Notes under the pieces: generated by a model
What the model saw: only the letters and a program-made list of their open reading frames with translations
What the model was told of the DNA's origin: nothing
Database searches by the model: none
Assembly (NCBI RefSeq): GCF_029227915.1
Contig: NC_079877.1
Coordinates: 33,815,851 to 33,879,850 of the forward strand
Source of the DNA: Hydractinia symbiolongicarpus
Lineage: Eukaryota > Cnidaria > Hydrozoa > Anthoathecata > Hydractiniidae
Reading direction: 5' to 3'
Length of the DNA stretch: 64,000 nucleotides
In this document: in pieces, positions 36,863 through 49,035 of the stretch
How positions within the stretch are numbered: position 1 is the first letter of the stretch
Layout of the letters: every line of letters starts with the position of its first letter
Translations under genes and position numbers: made by a program

Positions 36863-39593
36863 TTCTTTCCATTCACTCGTTCTTCACCGCAGCTTTTAGC
36901 GTTTAGTATTTGCGCATGCGTATTAGAATTTCGGTCTGTCCGCCTTGCCTAAGTTTGACAGTTTAGAAAAGTTAACATTCTAATGTTTGCCGACGTACAA
37001 ATTTTCAAAACCCATAGAAACTCAGAAAACGTTGCCATCTTTCACATAGTGAAAATTAAGCAGCCTTATTAAGCTGACAGTAACTGAAGTCTGTTTGAGG
37101 ATGAAAATATAAAAGCTGTTTCCTAGACTTATGATGAATCGCGACGAGATGTAAATCTTTTATTTACCATCTTACTTTGCTTTGATTTTGTAGGAAGGAT
37201 AGAGCAAGACGTTTTTGTAATAAATCGCGAATCAAAAATAATATTCCCAAGCGCTTCACAATTCTTGCAACGCGACTTTTTATTAAGTATTATACGTTAG
37301 CCCATAGAAAAATATACAGAATATATAGAATACGTAAAGTTCTAACCAGGCTGGTCATTTTTCCCTTATTCTTATTTCTCTATTGCTGTAAACAACAGAC
37401 CTAGTGATTTAAACCTGAACCCCAGTTTGATGTTCTTTTAAATTTATATTCTTATATAAAAAACACCTATGTGGCATTTTTTTTCGTGCGTCGATATTCG
37501 GCACGACTGTGACCTCACGGATGCAGACAAATTAAAGAGATTTAAAGCATAAAATGGGGTCAAAATTATCATCAAAGGAAAATGACCTAATGCAAAAAAG
37601 AAAAATAAGTGGATTACTTGTGCTGCTCTACTTTATTCAATGGCACCACCCACCCACCCACTGAAACACCCACCCACCAGAAAAGGAAGTGGTTAGTGGT
37701 AGTGGTTTATAGTTCACGTGATTAGCCTTACTAAATTATGAGAGATATACCTTGTCAAGACACGAGGGATCACAAAGGCGTTCTTGTGTGTTTAGAGCTC
37801 ACATTTATGGTACCTTTAAAATTACTGCCAAACTATTACGTTAGAGGTTGAAAATCTTAGAAAAATTGTTGACCAGTTTCTCCTTGCGTTTGAGTGATGG
37901 ATTTTTGAGAAATAGAAAGCATTTCGTCGTGAACGATAAACAATTACCTGATACACACAAATCCCATTTTTCCGCTCAATACGTCATTAGTTCAACTTGA
38001 AGACAACAACGAAGAAAATACAGACGCCATGCTGTCTAACCGAAACACAAGCTAGCTGCGATATTTGAAAAGCATTATTAAATTTTTAAATATCGTTCCA
38101 AACGTACTTTAAAATTTCGTAATATCTGAGTTTTTGTAGAAAAAATAATAAAACAGTACATGAATCATTTAGGCTACTTATTGTTAATTCCTATTATCAT
38201 TGAAACGAAACCACCAACAGAATTGTTTTCATCGTATTCAGCAACATTGACTCAAGAAAAGCAACATCTGAGCACAAGTGTTTTTTCCCGTAAACAGGAT
38301 GACATCAATAATGAAGTCTTAGCAAAAACGTAAAGCTTGATGAGCATTGGTTAATCGCTTAATACACCCGATGATAATTAGTTAATTATTGAGCATGTAG
38401 ATAGATAACCACCTAGCCCCTTGATATTTCGTCGTTAAAACATAAAACATTTTTGTAAGCCCACAAAATCACTAAACTCTTCATATAAAATAATTTTTGA
38501 AAGTGCATCGTTAAGGACCCCAATTTTGCAAACCAAAACAAACTCGTTCATCTTCACTTTCTCGCCTTTTAAGGTCGGTGGAAAAAAGGAAAACGCCTAA
38601 AGATTTCCTTACATGCCATAGGTTGAACTAAGAACAAAAATGCGCAGATTTTGCAAAATATTACCTTTGCCTCTTTTTCCTTTGTCCTTGTTTTGCAAAA
38701 CGCTAGAAAACCACCACAGCGGATATTGATTCAGATAAATCTATTGCGACCTCCGTTGTACTCCAACAACACTGTTAAGATTACTCTTGCAGCCGTTTTA
38801 TGAGCACTTTGTTTAAATGTTCTGCCCATTCAAGCAACTAATTGTCCATATTACGTATCGTCATGACAACATGGTTTCTACTTGTAAAACATATATCGGG
38901 CAAAATTATTTAAACTGGAAGATTCTGACCGAACTGACTTGGTCATTCACTGGATTTGCAACTTCGTTTCCCTTGGCCCTATCACCGTCCTAATGGCCGA
39001 AACGGTGGATAATTACATAATCGCAATAAAATTTCAGCTTTGGATAATCGGGATAAGTCAGATATTAGTTAAATAAGGGAATTTTCAAGCAGTGATTTAC
39101 AAAACAAAAAAGAATTAACACAACTCCAGTAAATCGTGCTAAAACAGCACAAGAACCTTGTAGAAACCGGGATATTTTTTCGTACATTTTTTGAACGTTG
39201 GAAGCGCGACAATAGAGACTCATCACCGACTGTGCTAATGCAATAGACCAAAGGTGAGATTAATCTAGTTCGTTATTTACAGCAAATGAGACAATTAACA
39301 GCTCACAGTTTTCCCATCAATAACTGCTGTGCACTACTTAAAGATGGCTTCTCTCTGTGACACCATATAATTGATGACATTAATGAGTGCAGGCGTATGA
39401 ACAGACAATAACAATATTAAGTCTTCAATTTGATGAGACAGACAATATTGACTTTTAGGAGTTTTTTACTTGAAGGGTACTCTCCCGTGGCTTAATTATT
39501 TTCGGAATTTTGTTCCATCTTATTTCGCACATCATATGCTTATTTATTATACAGACCTTCTAAAAGTTAGAAGGAGTTACACTTATGCATTGT

Positions 39594-39689
39594 CCAACCT
39601 CGTCTCCAGAGCCGTTATTATATTAAGAAAGTCAGACGGTTTAGAAAGCGTCAGCATTATTGCATGAAAAATCCTGGAAACGACGTTGG
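39594..39689. mobile_element. Short CAACCTCGT-family inverted repeat, copy 2
   Basis: CCAACCTCGTCTCCAGAG at the left pairs with TCCTGGAAACGACGTTGG at the right. Confidence 0.55.
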
Positions 39690-41109
39690 GTCTCTTATCA
39701 ATAACATTTTAAACCTTATTTAAGAATTGCATTTTTCTAAAAGTTAGCTCTTTTTAAAAACAGCAAAATAATATACACGCGGTTCAACCTTTTTCTATAA
39801 CTTTATCACAAATTTGTCATTTGAAAAATTAGCAAATGGCTCCACCCAAGGTTACCGAAGTATGTTGCTTTTTTCTACAATAATATTCCTAATTTCCGGG
39901 GTTTTTTAATTTTGTGATTTTTCTTGAATGTTTGACATGTACGGTCTTTGGTGGTAAAAACATAATGGCAGTTTTTATTCTGTCTTTCATGTAGTAATTA
40001 GCTAAATAATTATAACACAGTAAAAAAATAAACTTCGGTTTGCATAAAGTTTGTTAAATTTTTAACCCTGTTTTTCAGATTGAGTTTACAAACAATTATT
40101 TTTACTCTAAATTTGATCTTGGAAAGCATCTTCTTCATTCCCATTTTCTTTATTGCTCAGCCAATAATGTTTTTTGGCGCGAAGTTATATGAGGCCTTCT
40201 CGTCAATTATAAATTAGCTTTCTAAAGCTAAATTTACACTTTAAAAAAAAATTTACACTTCTAACAGTCTTTTCGAGAATGCTTTATGTTCCTGTTCGTG
40301 AAAATGTTAAAGTGTTATAAAAACACACGAACTAACAAAAAGGTTTTATAACAGCCAGCAGAATAACAGATAAACCTAGAGTGTAAACTCAGCTTAATTT
40401 TAGGCTTAAAAAGTGTCCAGTGAAGTAGAGTTCCCCAACCAAAGTGAAATGTATATTCAACATTGTAGTTGATAATTCTAAGCTGTTGCGGTGGAATAAA
40501 TTGACTTGATAATTTTCGTTTCGTATGCTTCTTCTGCTTAAATTCTTCTTTGTTACAACTTCAATTCTATACTCCGTTAAATTTCATTCTGTTTACAAGC
40601 AAATTCAGCTCCTATTTATACTGCTTCGAAATTGCTGAATCGTCAAGAAATTTCGCTTATCTCATATAAACAAGTCATGATGACTTAGCATTATTTAGCA
40701 TAATACAATATATCATAACAAAAGAAAGAACTATGTTCGATTGTTCGAGAAAATTATTGCGTGAAAAGTCACACGTCTTGTTAAATATTCGTGAATCTAG
40801 AACGTTCACGACATAAGCTTGTAGCCATGTTCAGTTTGACTATGTTAAAACACGTTTTTCTGTAATAAGGTTTGTACAAAACCTCACGTAGGCGTCGAAA
40901 CGTTACAAAATAAACTTTACGCGGCCTTTGGAACAGCTTGCGGTTTAAATAGACTGTCTGGCTATTTCAGTAATCATGACGAGACAAGATAAAAACGTAC
41001 AAGCAAATATCAGAATTGGATATTTAATTAACAATTTAAAACAATTAAACTATTTTAATTTTATTCCTCGATCAACCAAACTATTTTCTGAAAATATTTG
41101 CGATTATTC

Positions 41110-41349
41110 TAGTCGTTTAGACTGGGAATATACACGGGCTCGCCCGTCTTTAAATTACACGCTATTTCGTATGGCTGTTGCACGTTGCTTTTCTTGCGGA
41201 CAGACAGAGGCTATTTTTTTAGAGAATAGCCGGTAGCCCGTAGAAAAATTCACGGGGTTGCCCGTCCTTTATATATTGCATATTTCATGTTTCCGTAGCA
41301 CAATGTTTATTTTGTGCACAAACAGACAGACGAAATACGGCTATTAATA
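41110..41349 (-). mobile_element. Two Helitron-like elements in tandem
   Basis: Copy one (about 41110-41227) and copy two (about 41228-41349) each carry the family's CACGGG/CCCGTC 3' end block and the CAGACAGA 5' block, both read on the minus strand. Copy two has the hairpin CCCGTAGAAAAATTCACGGG. Both are eroded at the terminal CTAG. Confidence 0.55.
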
Positions 41350-43352
41350 AAGAGAAATAAATTCCACTCTATAAACCCAAGGGCAGAGGGAAGGAGGAAC
41401 TCCCTGCTGTAGGTTTCCTTTTGCAAATGTTTGTATATTAACATGTTCTTACTGAAAAAATTTGTCATTTCGCGATATAACAAACATTGATAAATCTAAG
41501 TAGGAAACCTTAACACAAGTAAATTAATACATCTTTTCAAAAATATGATAACAATTTACTTGATTTTCCTGTATATGTCGATTTTCACACTTATCGGGGA
41601 TTTTTCACCATCAACGGGCCAGGTCTTTTTGGACTCAAATAATTTGGAGAGAAAGAGGGGGGAGGAGGAGAGTGCTAAAAAGCCCCGCCCTAATAAAGTG
41701 GACAAATGTTTAGAAAATTGGAGGACTACTGGAATAAAAATTTTTCAATAACGTCATCCAGTTTTAGATGACGTCATCATCCTAAACCTAAAAAATAGTG
41801 GAACATAAACTTCGGATAAAAAAACTTGATAAAGACAAGAACGCTGAAATATGACTTTGAAGTTGTTAATAAGAGTCTTTCAAAGATTTGTGACTGATTT
41901 TTTCGTGAATCACCGTGACGTCACACCAAATTTTTTTCTTGTTTTGGATCTAACGAAAAAGGATATATTAATCCTGAAAAACGGGAGTTACTACAGAAAA
42001 TTCCAGAAGGGGCATTTTTAACCACGCTTTAACCCTCGGCTCAAATGGCCCGAATGTAAATGTTGACTTATCAGAAAGTGCGGAAAACATCAAACAAATC
42101 TTTATGCCAATCTCCAGCTTTTATTTAATAATACTACATATTTTTTTTCAAATTTCACCACTTCAACTTAATCCAATCAGAAAAAATCGAGGCGATGGAC
42201 ATTAGGCGTAATGTTTTCTCTAAGCGTATGCAAGAGAAGCGAAATAAATTTGAAATACATAATCAACTCACCCCGGGGTGAAAGTAAAACTTATTATAAA
42301 ATCAAATCGCGAGCAGCACAACAACTTCTTGAAGAAATAGTAAAATGTATAAGTACATAAGCGATAGAAAAACAGTCCTTCACCATAGTTTCGCGTTTTT
42401 ACTCCTACGAAGCAATGTGGTTACATGTAAAAATCATAAATCTTCGCCCCATTCTGAAATCTCGTCCCTATGCTAAAAACAGGGGTGAAATCATCCCGGG
42501 GCAAAACTTCACCTCCGCAAACGCATCTAACTAATAAGTACAACTTGATTAAGCATGGAGTTGGTTTCACCTCGACGCAAAATTCGCTCGGGGCGAAATT
42601 GTGGATGTAAAAGGACCTCGAAGGAAACTCAAGCCTAATATAATTGAAGCCCTATTATTGAAACCGCATAGATACAAAAACAACAAAAAACAACCGCTCT
42701 TAATTAATTAGCTGCGAAAATTTTTTTTATCAATTGCACCTAGCCATATCCTTTCAAAAATGTCAACTTCCTCAAAGATATATCTAAGAAATAAAAATCT
42801 CTCGTTTATTCTAACTTGTTGTTGTTAAATTAGTGTTTAATTCCATCTAAGATTTTCTGGTGGTGTTTAATTCTATCCAAAAAATTGACATTAAACTATC
42901 GAGACGAAAGAAAAAAATTGTCTCGTTTATTCTAATTATTAAAACCAGTCATCATCATCATTTTAAGTAACAAGAACTGCTTTTTTATCGTCCCTTTCAA
43001 ATTATTTATTACCTAGTTGTATTTTTTAATCTCTCCATTTGCTTTTTAAATACCATATTAAAAGTTAGTGATATTTTTAGTATTATACAAGCGTTTTTCC
43101 TCTCCATTTGAACGAAAGAATCAGAGTAGCCTTAGCGTCAGATTTGTCACAAACACGTAAACTTAATAAGCTGTAAGTACTCTTAAACCATTTTTAATTT
43201 TGTCACTGAGCAACCGACATATTTGACATACAGCTAATGTCGGTCAGTGCAGTTTCATGTTGCACTGTAAACAAAGATTCATTCATTTGCAACGATGCTT
43301 AATTCACTCGCTTATTCACTCATCATTTACCCGCAACTTCACTCATTAATCC

Positions 43353-43470
43353 GACTCATTTATTCATTCATTCATTCATTCATTCATTCATTCATTCATT
43401 CACTCAATTATTCATTCGTTTATTCATTCACTCATTTATTTATTTATTCATACATTCAATCATTTATTCC
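43353..43470. repeat. (ATTC)n microsatellite
   Basis: A long run of ATTC units with some ATTT interruptions. Confidence 0.95.
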
Positions 43471-44277
43471 TTTACCCAAATAGCACTATCAGTGTCTAGG
43501 CAAACATAAAACAGAGAGCATGGAAAGGCTAACTGGAAAAACGATTTGCAGAATTGAAAAACCAGAAACATCTTACCGTTCTTTATACTACTTTCTTCAA
43601 CCGCTCTTTTTTATTCGTACTTTTTTTTTACGTTCAGGTTTTCTTTGTATCGCACATCAACCTGTCTCCACGTTTGGTCGAGCTGTTCCAAATCACGTCA
43701 CAAATTCGTAGTTAGAAAATAACTACTTGAAATTCTCTCACACAAAGAATGTCCACTGACTAATATCTATTTTTTGCAAAAAAATTTCTTACTTAGCAAG
43801 TTTTGCAGTAATTTTCTACACCTGTAATGTCAGCTTGTCATGCGTCTCGTCCTATCATCACAAAAGTCAAGTTACATGAATTGGTGTCTCTTGCAAAATT
43901 GACCTGTTTTATTTTAAGCACGTTTACATATGCAAAGAATGTTTGAATTGTACTTTTAGGCCCGTTTTACATTGCTTGGTTTTAAACTTTTTTTTTAATT
44001 GTCTTATTTGAAACTAACGTTACAAACAATAAAGCTAAAGATGTATTTACAAAATTATTTCTGTTTTTAGATCTAACATGTGTTTTTGCAGTTATAAATA
44101 CAGTGGTTCGTAATTTACCTTAAAATTGTATTTTTCGAAATTGGCATGTTTCCCAGTTTCGCGTGTGGTATTCTGAACAAAAAGAATGCAAAAGACGTGC
44201 TTGTCCTCAAAATTAAACTAAGAGTGACCTGAGTGAAAAGTTAAACTTTTCACGTTAAAATTTGTTTCTTTTAACAT

Positions 44278-44372
44278 AAACTTGTGAAGGGTTTTCACTG
44301 AACATCTGCGAAAAAGAGCTTCACTTGTGAAGGGTTTACACTGAACATCTGCGAGAAAGACCTTCAATTGCG
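44278..44372. repeat. Tandem duplication, about 48-bp unit
   Basis: ACTTGTGAAGGGTTTTCACT and GAACATCTGCGAAAAAGA are repeated once with few changes. Confidence 0.8.
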
Positions 44373-45507
44373 TCCGTGGTAAGGACAACTATGCAGACAT
44401 TTAATGACATTTGTCGCTCTTCATCTGGGATGAAAACGACAATTTTGAAATATAGTGTAAGAAATACTCTTCATCTTTGATGTCGTTTCCGCACAAGGCT
44501 CATAAACCTTGTATTTCTTAGCACCTAGAACGTGAAGTAGTGAATGATTTTCTCAGGATGTACTTCAATTTGTAGACAGACATGTACAACTTCCGGCGTA
44601 TTGGCGGATGTATGCTGGAATAACAACAAAATTTCTGAAACGTTATAACAAATGCGGGGAAGGGAGATGTTTGTTTTCTTGTGCCTACTGCGCTTACATT
44701 GCCAGTTTTTAAGCTATACATAAAACAATATGTCAGATCTGTCATTTTGCTGACATACTACACTTTTTGAACTTATTTTTGTCCCACTTACATGCACTTA
44801 ATGTTTCGTTACTTCCTTCTACAACGTTGTGCGTTCACACATATTTTATTTTGCTAATTTTATTACATCATCTTGCAACATGTAGCTAGAAGGGTCACGT
44901 ACTGGCGTCATGAAACTTTGCTTTGCTGAAAATTGTGTTTATTATCATCAGACAGAGAAGAAATGTTCGTCTTAAATCAGTATCTTATAGCACAAAAGGA
45001 AATGATGTCATGATATTTCTGGGAACAAATGGTTTTGACTTAAAGTCATATAGGTTGTTTGTGCGTGAGTGAAGTTTTGTTGAGGAAAATGAGCTATTAA
45101 AATGACTTTTTTACATTTCCCAACACCGCAACTAGGAAGTAAAAAGAATTTAAAAAGTATATTTAAGATTAGACAAAAAGAAAAACGTTGAAAGTCGGCA
45201 AATTTAAGCGGAGAAGGATTTTAGGAGGTTTAGCTAGGAATTGTTTAACAGAGAATGTCAGCTGACTATTAAAAAACATTAAAAGTAGGAATACACTCTT
45301 TAATTTTCAACTTAATCGCCGGAAACCCAAAATGCGCGGTTTCCCGTAAATCTCGGGCCTGGCTGGGATAGTCGAATATAGACGAAGAAAGTATCTGGCG
45401 AGTAAATCTATTTCCCGAACGACTTTTGAAATGCGGTTTCCACCACTAAAACGCGTGAGACTTGTAGTTTTCAAAAAGGTTTCATTTTCTGATCAGACGC
45501 GGAATGA

Positions 45508-45594
45508 CAACCTCGTTCCCAGGGTCTTGTGGCTCCTGAGTGGTCACCGCTATCAACTTTATCAACAAGGCAAAATGCCCTGGAAACGAAGTTG
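45508..45594. mobile_element. Short CAACCTCGT-family inverted repeat, copy 3
   Basis: CAACCTCGTTCCCAGGG at the left and the inverted CCCTGGAAACGAAGTTG at the right, 87 bp overall. Confidence 0.6.
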
Positions 45595-45728
45595 GCTGAA
45601 TAAAAGCAGTTTAAAATGTTAAACTTGATAATGTTGTTTACTTTTATATTTTGTAAAGTTGTAGCAGTCTATTCTTCAAAAAAGTTCTGTCTTGGGGAAG
45701 ATCTATTCCATGTTTAATCTTATTTTTC

Positions 45729-45762
45729 AAAAAAAAAAAAAAAGAAAAAAAAAAAAGAAAAC
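45729..45762. repeat. A-rich homopolymer tract
   Basis: Nearly pure A, broken by two G residues. Confidence 0.9.
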
Positions 45763-45962
45763 ACTAACAAATTTTAGTTTAACCATTGTTTTTAATTTGG
45801 GATTATTACATATCCCCTAACCCACTGTTCTTACAAAATTGTTGTTAACAAATGTTGGTATGTGATAAATATACATCAGCAACTTTGAAAAAAGCAACAA
45901 CAGAAGTTGGTACAGATTACCGAAGAAGTAGTGAGATATCACGCAATAAAATAGGAGCACCA

Positions 45963-46020
45963 AAACAAACAAACAAACAAACAAACAAACAAACAAAACA
46001 AAAACAAAACAAACAAAAAC
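45963..46020. repeat. (CAAA)n microsatellite
   Basis: CAAA repeats with a few CAAAA variants. Confidence 0.9.
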
Positions 46021-46481
46021 TAGAAAGCGAACGGCCTCATAGTTTTATAAGGAAACGCCTCCTCTTAAATAAAATCCCTCTCCTTGATCCTTGAATGAGA
46101 CATACTGTGTGCCAAAGTAAACGCAATATAGTGACCCTTGGGGTTCATCACATGTCTTTTTCAATTGTTTACCTTACCATTTTCTCCATAAACCGCCGTT
46201 TTTTTAAAAATGTTACGAGGTTTTTTTAAATGTTTTACGGTTTATAAAAAGCAAAGTGCTTTTTTATTCGAATGTTACGCGTATGTATAAATGTAATGTG
46301 CTTTTGTCAAAAAAAAAGCAACGGAGTTAAGTATATATTCTAACAAATTTTGTCAAACTGAGTTTTCATGCTGATTTTTGCAATTCTTTTCAATACGCCC
46401 TCACACTCAAAATCATTTCTGACAAATACGCCTCGGGGTGGTTAAAATCGGAAATTTACGGTACCATATTTACTATATTAT

Positions 46482-46748
46482 TCCTGTCTCTCTAATATTC
46501 CCGCTTCTATATTATTCCCGCCTCTGTATTATTCCCGCTTCTATATTATTCCCGCCTCTGTATTATTCCCGCTTCTATATTATTCCCGCCTCTGTATTAT
46601 TCCCGCCTCTGTATTATTCCCGCCTCTGTATTATTCCCGCCTCTGTATTATTCCCGCTTCTCTATTTTTCCCGCTTCTCTATTATTCTTGCCTTTCTAAT
46701 ATTCCCGCCTCTCTATTATTGCCGCCTTTCTAATATTCCCGCCTTTAT
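46482..46748. repeat. 17-bp tandem repeat, about 15 copies
   Basis: The unit is TATTATTCCCGCCTCTG, alternating with TATTATTCCCGCTTCTA. The open frame across it is a repeat artefact. Confidence 0.9.
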
Positions 46749-47492
46749 TTCTTAGGTGGTAACACTCGCAAGAAGCGGAAATAACAGAGTAAATACTTTT
46801 ATTTAAGCTCATATTAAGGGCAGTACGGCCTTTATATATAGAGATACATTTTAAGTTTATATATTTAACTTTATAGATGCTTATTTTAATCAATATTTTG
46901 CTATAAGAATAAGTTAAATTAATGTTGTTGGCGCTAAGTTTGAAGAGAGATGACATCGTGAGACACTTCCCATGGCGATAGATTACTCACACATTTGTAA
47001 ATTATGCTCGTTCATTAGCAAGCCAGAACACTTTGGACTTCATAGTGAGAAAATTTTTCGCGCGCTTAAGAAAATAAACAAAAACATATTAGTGAGTAAA
47101 ACAAAATGGCGTCAGTTTACCTCTGAGAAAAACTAAATATAGAAAATAAATCCATTGAGTTATAACACAGTGCAAATTCGATATCTTTTTGTTTTAAAAT
47201 GCTTTTAATATCATCCAAGCTTAAATTTTGCAAACCAAACCTGGCTAAAAGAACAGAAGGTGAAATTAAGTTACAGGCGTCTAAGAATTTTAACATCTCG
47301 TTGCAAAATATCGACTCAGCCTCTTTTACAGACTAATGTTTCCGTCCAAAATAGAAAGTTCACAACGCAGAATATTCACAACACAAGAAATAAAACTGGC
47401 TGTCTGCACTACGGCGATTGTTTTCCACGTGGTCTTCTCCGCAGAGCTTTCCTATTGAATGATTCTTTGCACTGTTCCTGTATTATTAAGAA

Positions 47493-47630
47493 CTAGTCGT
47501 TAGCCCGTGGAAAAATCCACGGGTTCGCCCGTCCTCTTTATACCGCATTGCGTGCGTCTCGCTACTCGCGCAGCTAAGCTACAATTTTGCGTGACAGACA
47601 GACAGACGTATACGGGTATTTTAATATAGA
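47493..47630 (-). mobile_element. Non-autonomous Helitron, intact ends
   Basis: Read on the minus strand, the 138-bp element starts TCTATATTAAAATACCCGTA and ends with the perfect hairpin CCCGTGGATTTTTCCACGGG followed by CTAACGACTAG. It is inserted between A and T. A 5' TC, a 3' hairpin about 11 nt before a CTRR end, and A^T insertion are the defining Helitron marks. Confidence 0.75.
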
Positions 47631-49014
47631 TGACATTACGACGAAGGAAGTATAAGAGCGGTTAAAGTCATTATTATTAACTGCTAACTATCTCGTACAA
47701 CCATTATGTTAAAAATAACAGTTATCTTTCCCGCCCCTTTAATATGTTGAAATGTATTATGGCGTCTGATATGGAGACAAAGAAATTTTATTGACTATAG
47801 GATAAGCTGAGGAAGAAAAGAAATAAACTTTTCGTGTCGCTTACCGAATGTTAATTGTACTTTTACTAGGAGAAGCTTTGTTTTCCGCTTTAAACTTGAA
47901 CTTGAATAACAAATAACTTGAATAACAAATTAGGTTTTCGGCGAATACTTACGAAAAAGAAAGCATGGCGCCAATATACACAATTGCGTCTTTAACTGTC
48001 GTTTTACAAGGAATTTTATGTGTTTTATATCTTTTGTTTAATTTCATTATTTCCTTCTTTTAAAATGTGTTTTTCTCTTGTTGCGAAGCATACTGATAAA
48101 GCACCGGATAAGTGTTGATTTTTGATAGTTAAAACGCTTGCGCTAAAAAGTTACTTACATTGTAGAGGTTTTATAATGTTCTACATAGCTGTAGTAATAA
48201 GCATGTTCCATAAGTTTCCGATATACCACGGTGTGCCTATCTTATCGGACAGAAAATTTCGGAAAAATGTGACAAAAGTTTTCGCAGTTAACAAAAATTT
48301 TATCCGGCAAATTATGCTTTAGAATTCTTACTTAAAAATTAAACTCTAGAGTTGTTTTAAGTGTTGCTACCGTCTACATAGCTAAAAGAAAAACAAACAA
48401 GATTTTTTAAAAAGGGACAAAAGTGATGAAATTTCCGCTACACGACGAGAACTTTATTTCACATTATTTTAACCAATCATCCATGGAAAAGCAGCATATT
48501 CATGGTAAAAGGTGGAAATCTATGTAACGTGGTGATTATATGCAGGCACTATCAGTATGATATATCATATTTAATCCTTATCAATTAAGTACAGCTCTCT
48601 CAAGTAGTGAGAGATCTCACTTTCGAGCAGAGTATCCATGTTAACTCATCTAATACATACATATATCGGTAAACAACATTCTATTTACATATGAAAATAT
48701 AAATAATAAAAAAATAGATTTAAATAATTTCTTAAAAACATATTTTTAAGCAAATAAAAAAAATGACCTAAGCATTTTCGGAGAAAGTAATATAATACAG
48801 TAACGAAGAATCGCGACGTAAAACGCTTCATCATTGGTATTGATGTGTTTGAAGTTCTCAATCAACCAGTTATCTTAAAAACCATCTTTCACAAAGTGGA
48901 CTCGCTATAATGTCGAAAAAACTAACACAAAAAAAGAGATGCGACACACTCTATCTATCGCCAAAGTAAACTCGCTTTGGAAAAAGGTTATCCTATATTT
49001 TGTAAAAAGTTTTT

Positions 49015-49020
49015 TTTATT
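49015..49020 (-). terminator. Poly(A) signal of the M13 peptidase gene
   Basis: AATAAA on the minus strand lies 16 nt after the TAA stop. Confidence 0.7.
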
Positions 49021-49035
49021 TTTAGATTATTTTCA

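Larger units (their letters stand above)
32362..49014. other. Long interval without a supportable gene, noggin to M13
   Basis: About 16.6 kb of AT-rich DNA. I see only repeats: the 25-bp minisatellite, paired dispersed copies at 34.3 and 36.8 kb, Helitron ends, mini-MITEs, (ATTC)n, (CAAA)n, a 17-bp tandem array and a duplication at 44.28 kb. Short open frames here lack splice or family support. Distal regulatory DNA for noggin could lie here, but nothing in the sequence proves it. Confidence 0.6.

Noticed and set aside
41545-41751. 68-residue plus-strand frame with a hydrophobic start resembling a secreted peptide
   Set aside because: No poly(A) signal, splice support or recognisable mature sequence; likely chance.
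43295-43483. 62-residue frame rich in SFIH repeats
   Set aside because: Translation of the (ATTC)n microsatellite.
46438-46755. 105-residue plus-strand frame
   Set aside because: Translation of the 17-bp tandem repeat.
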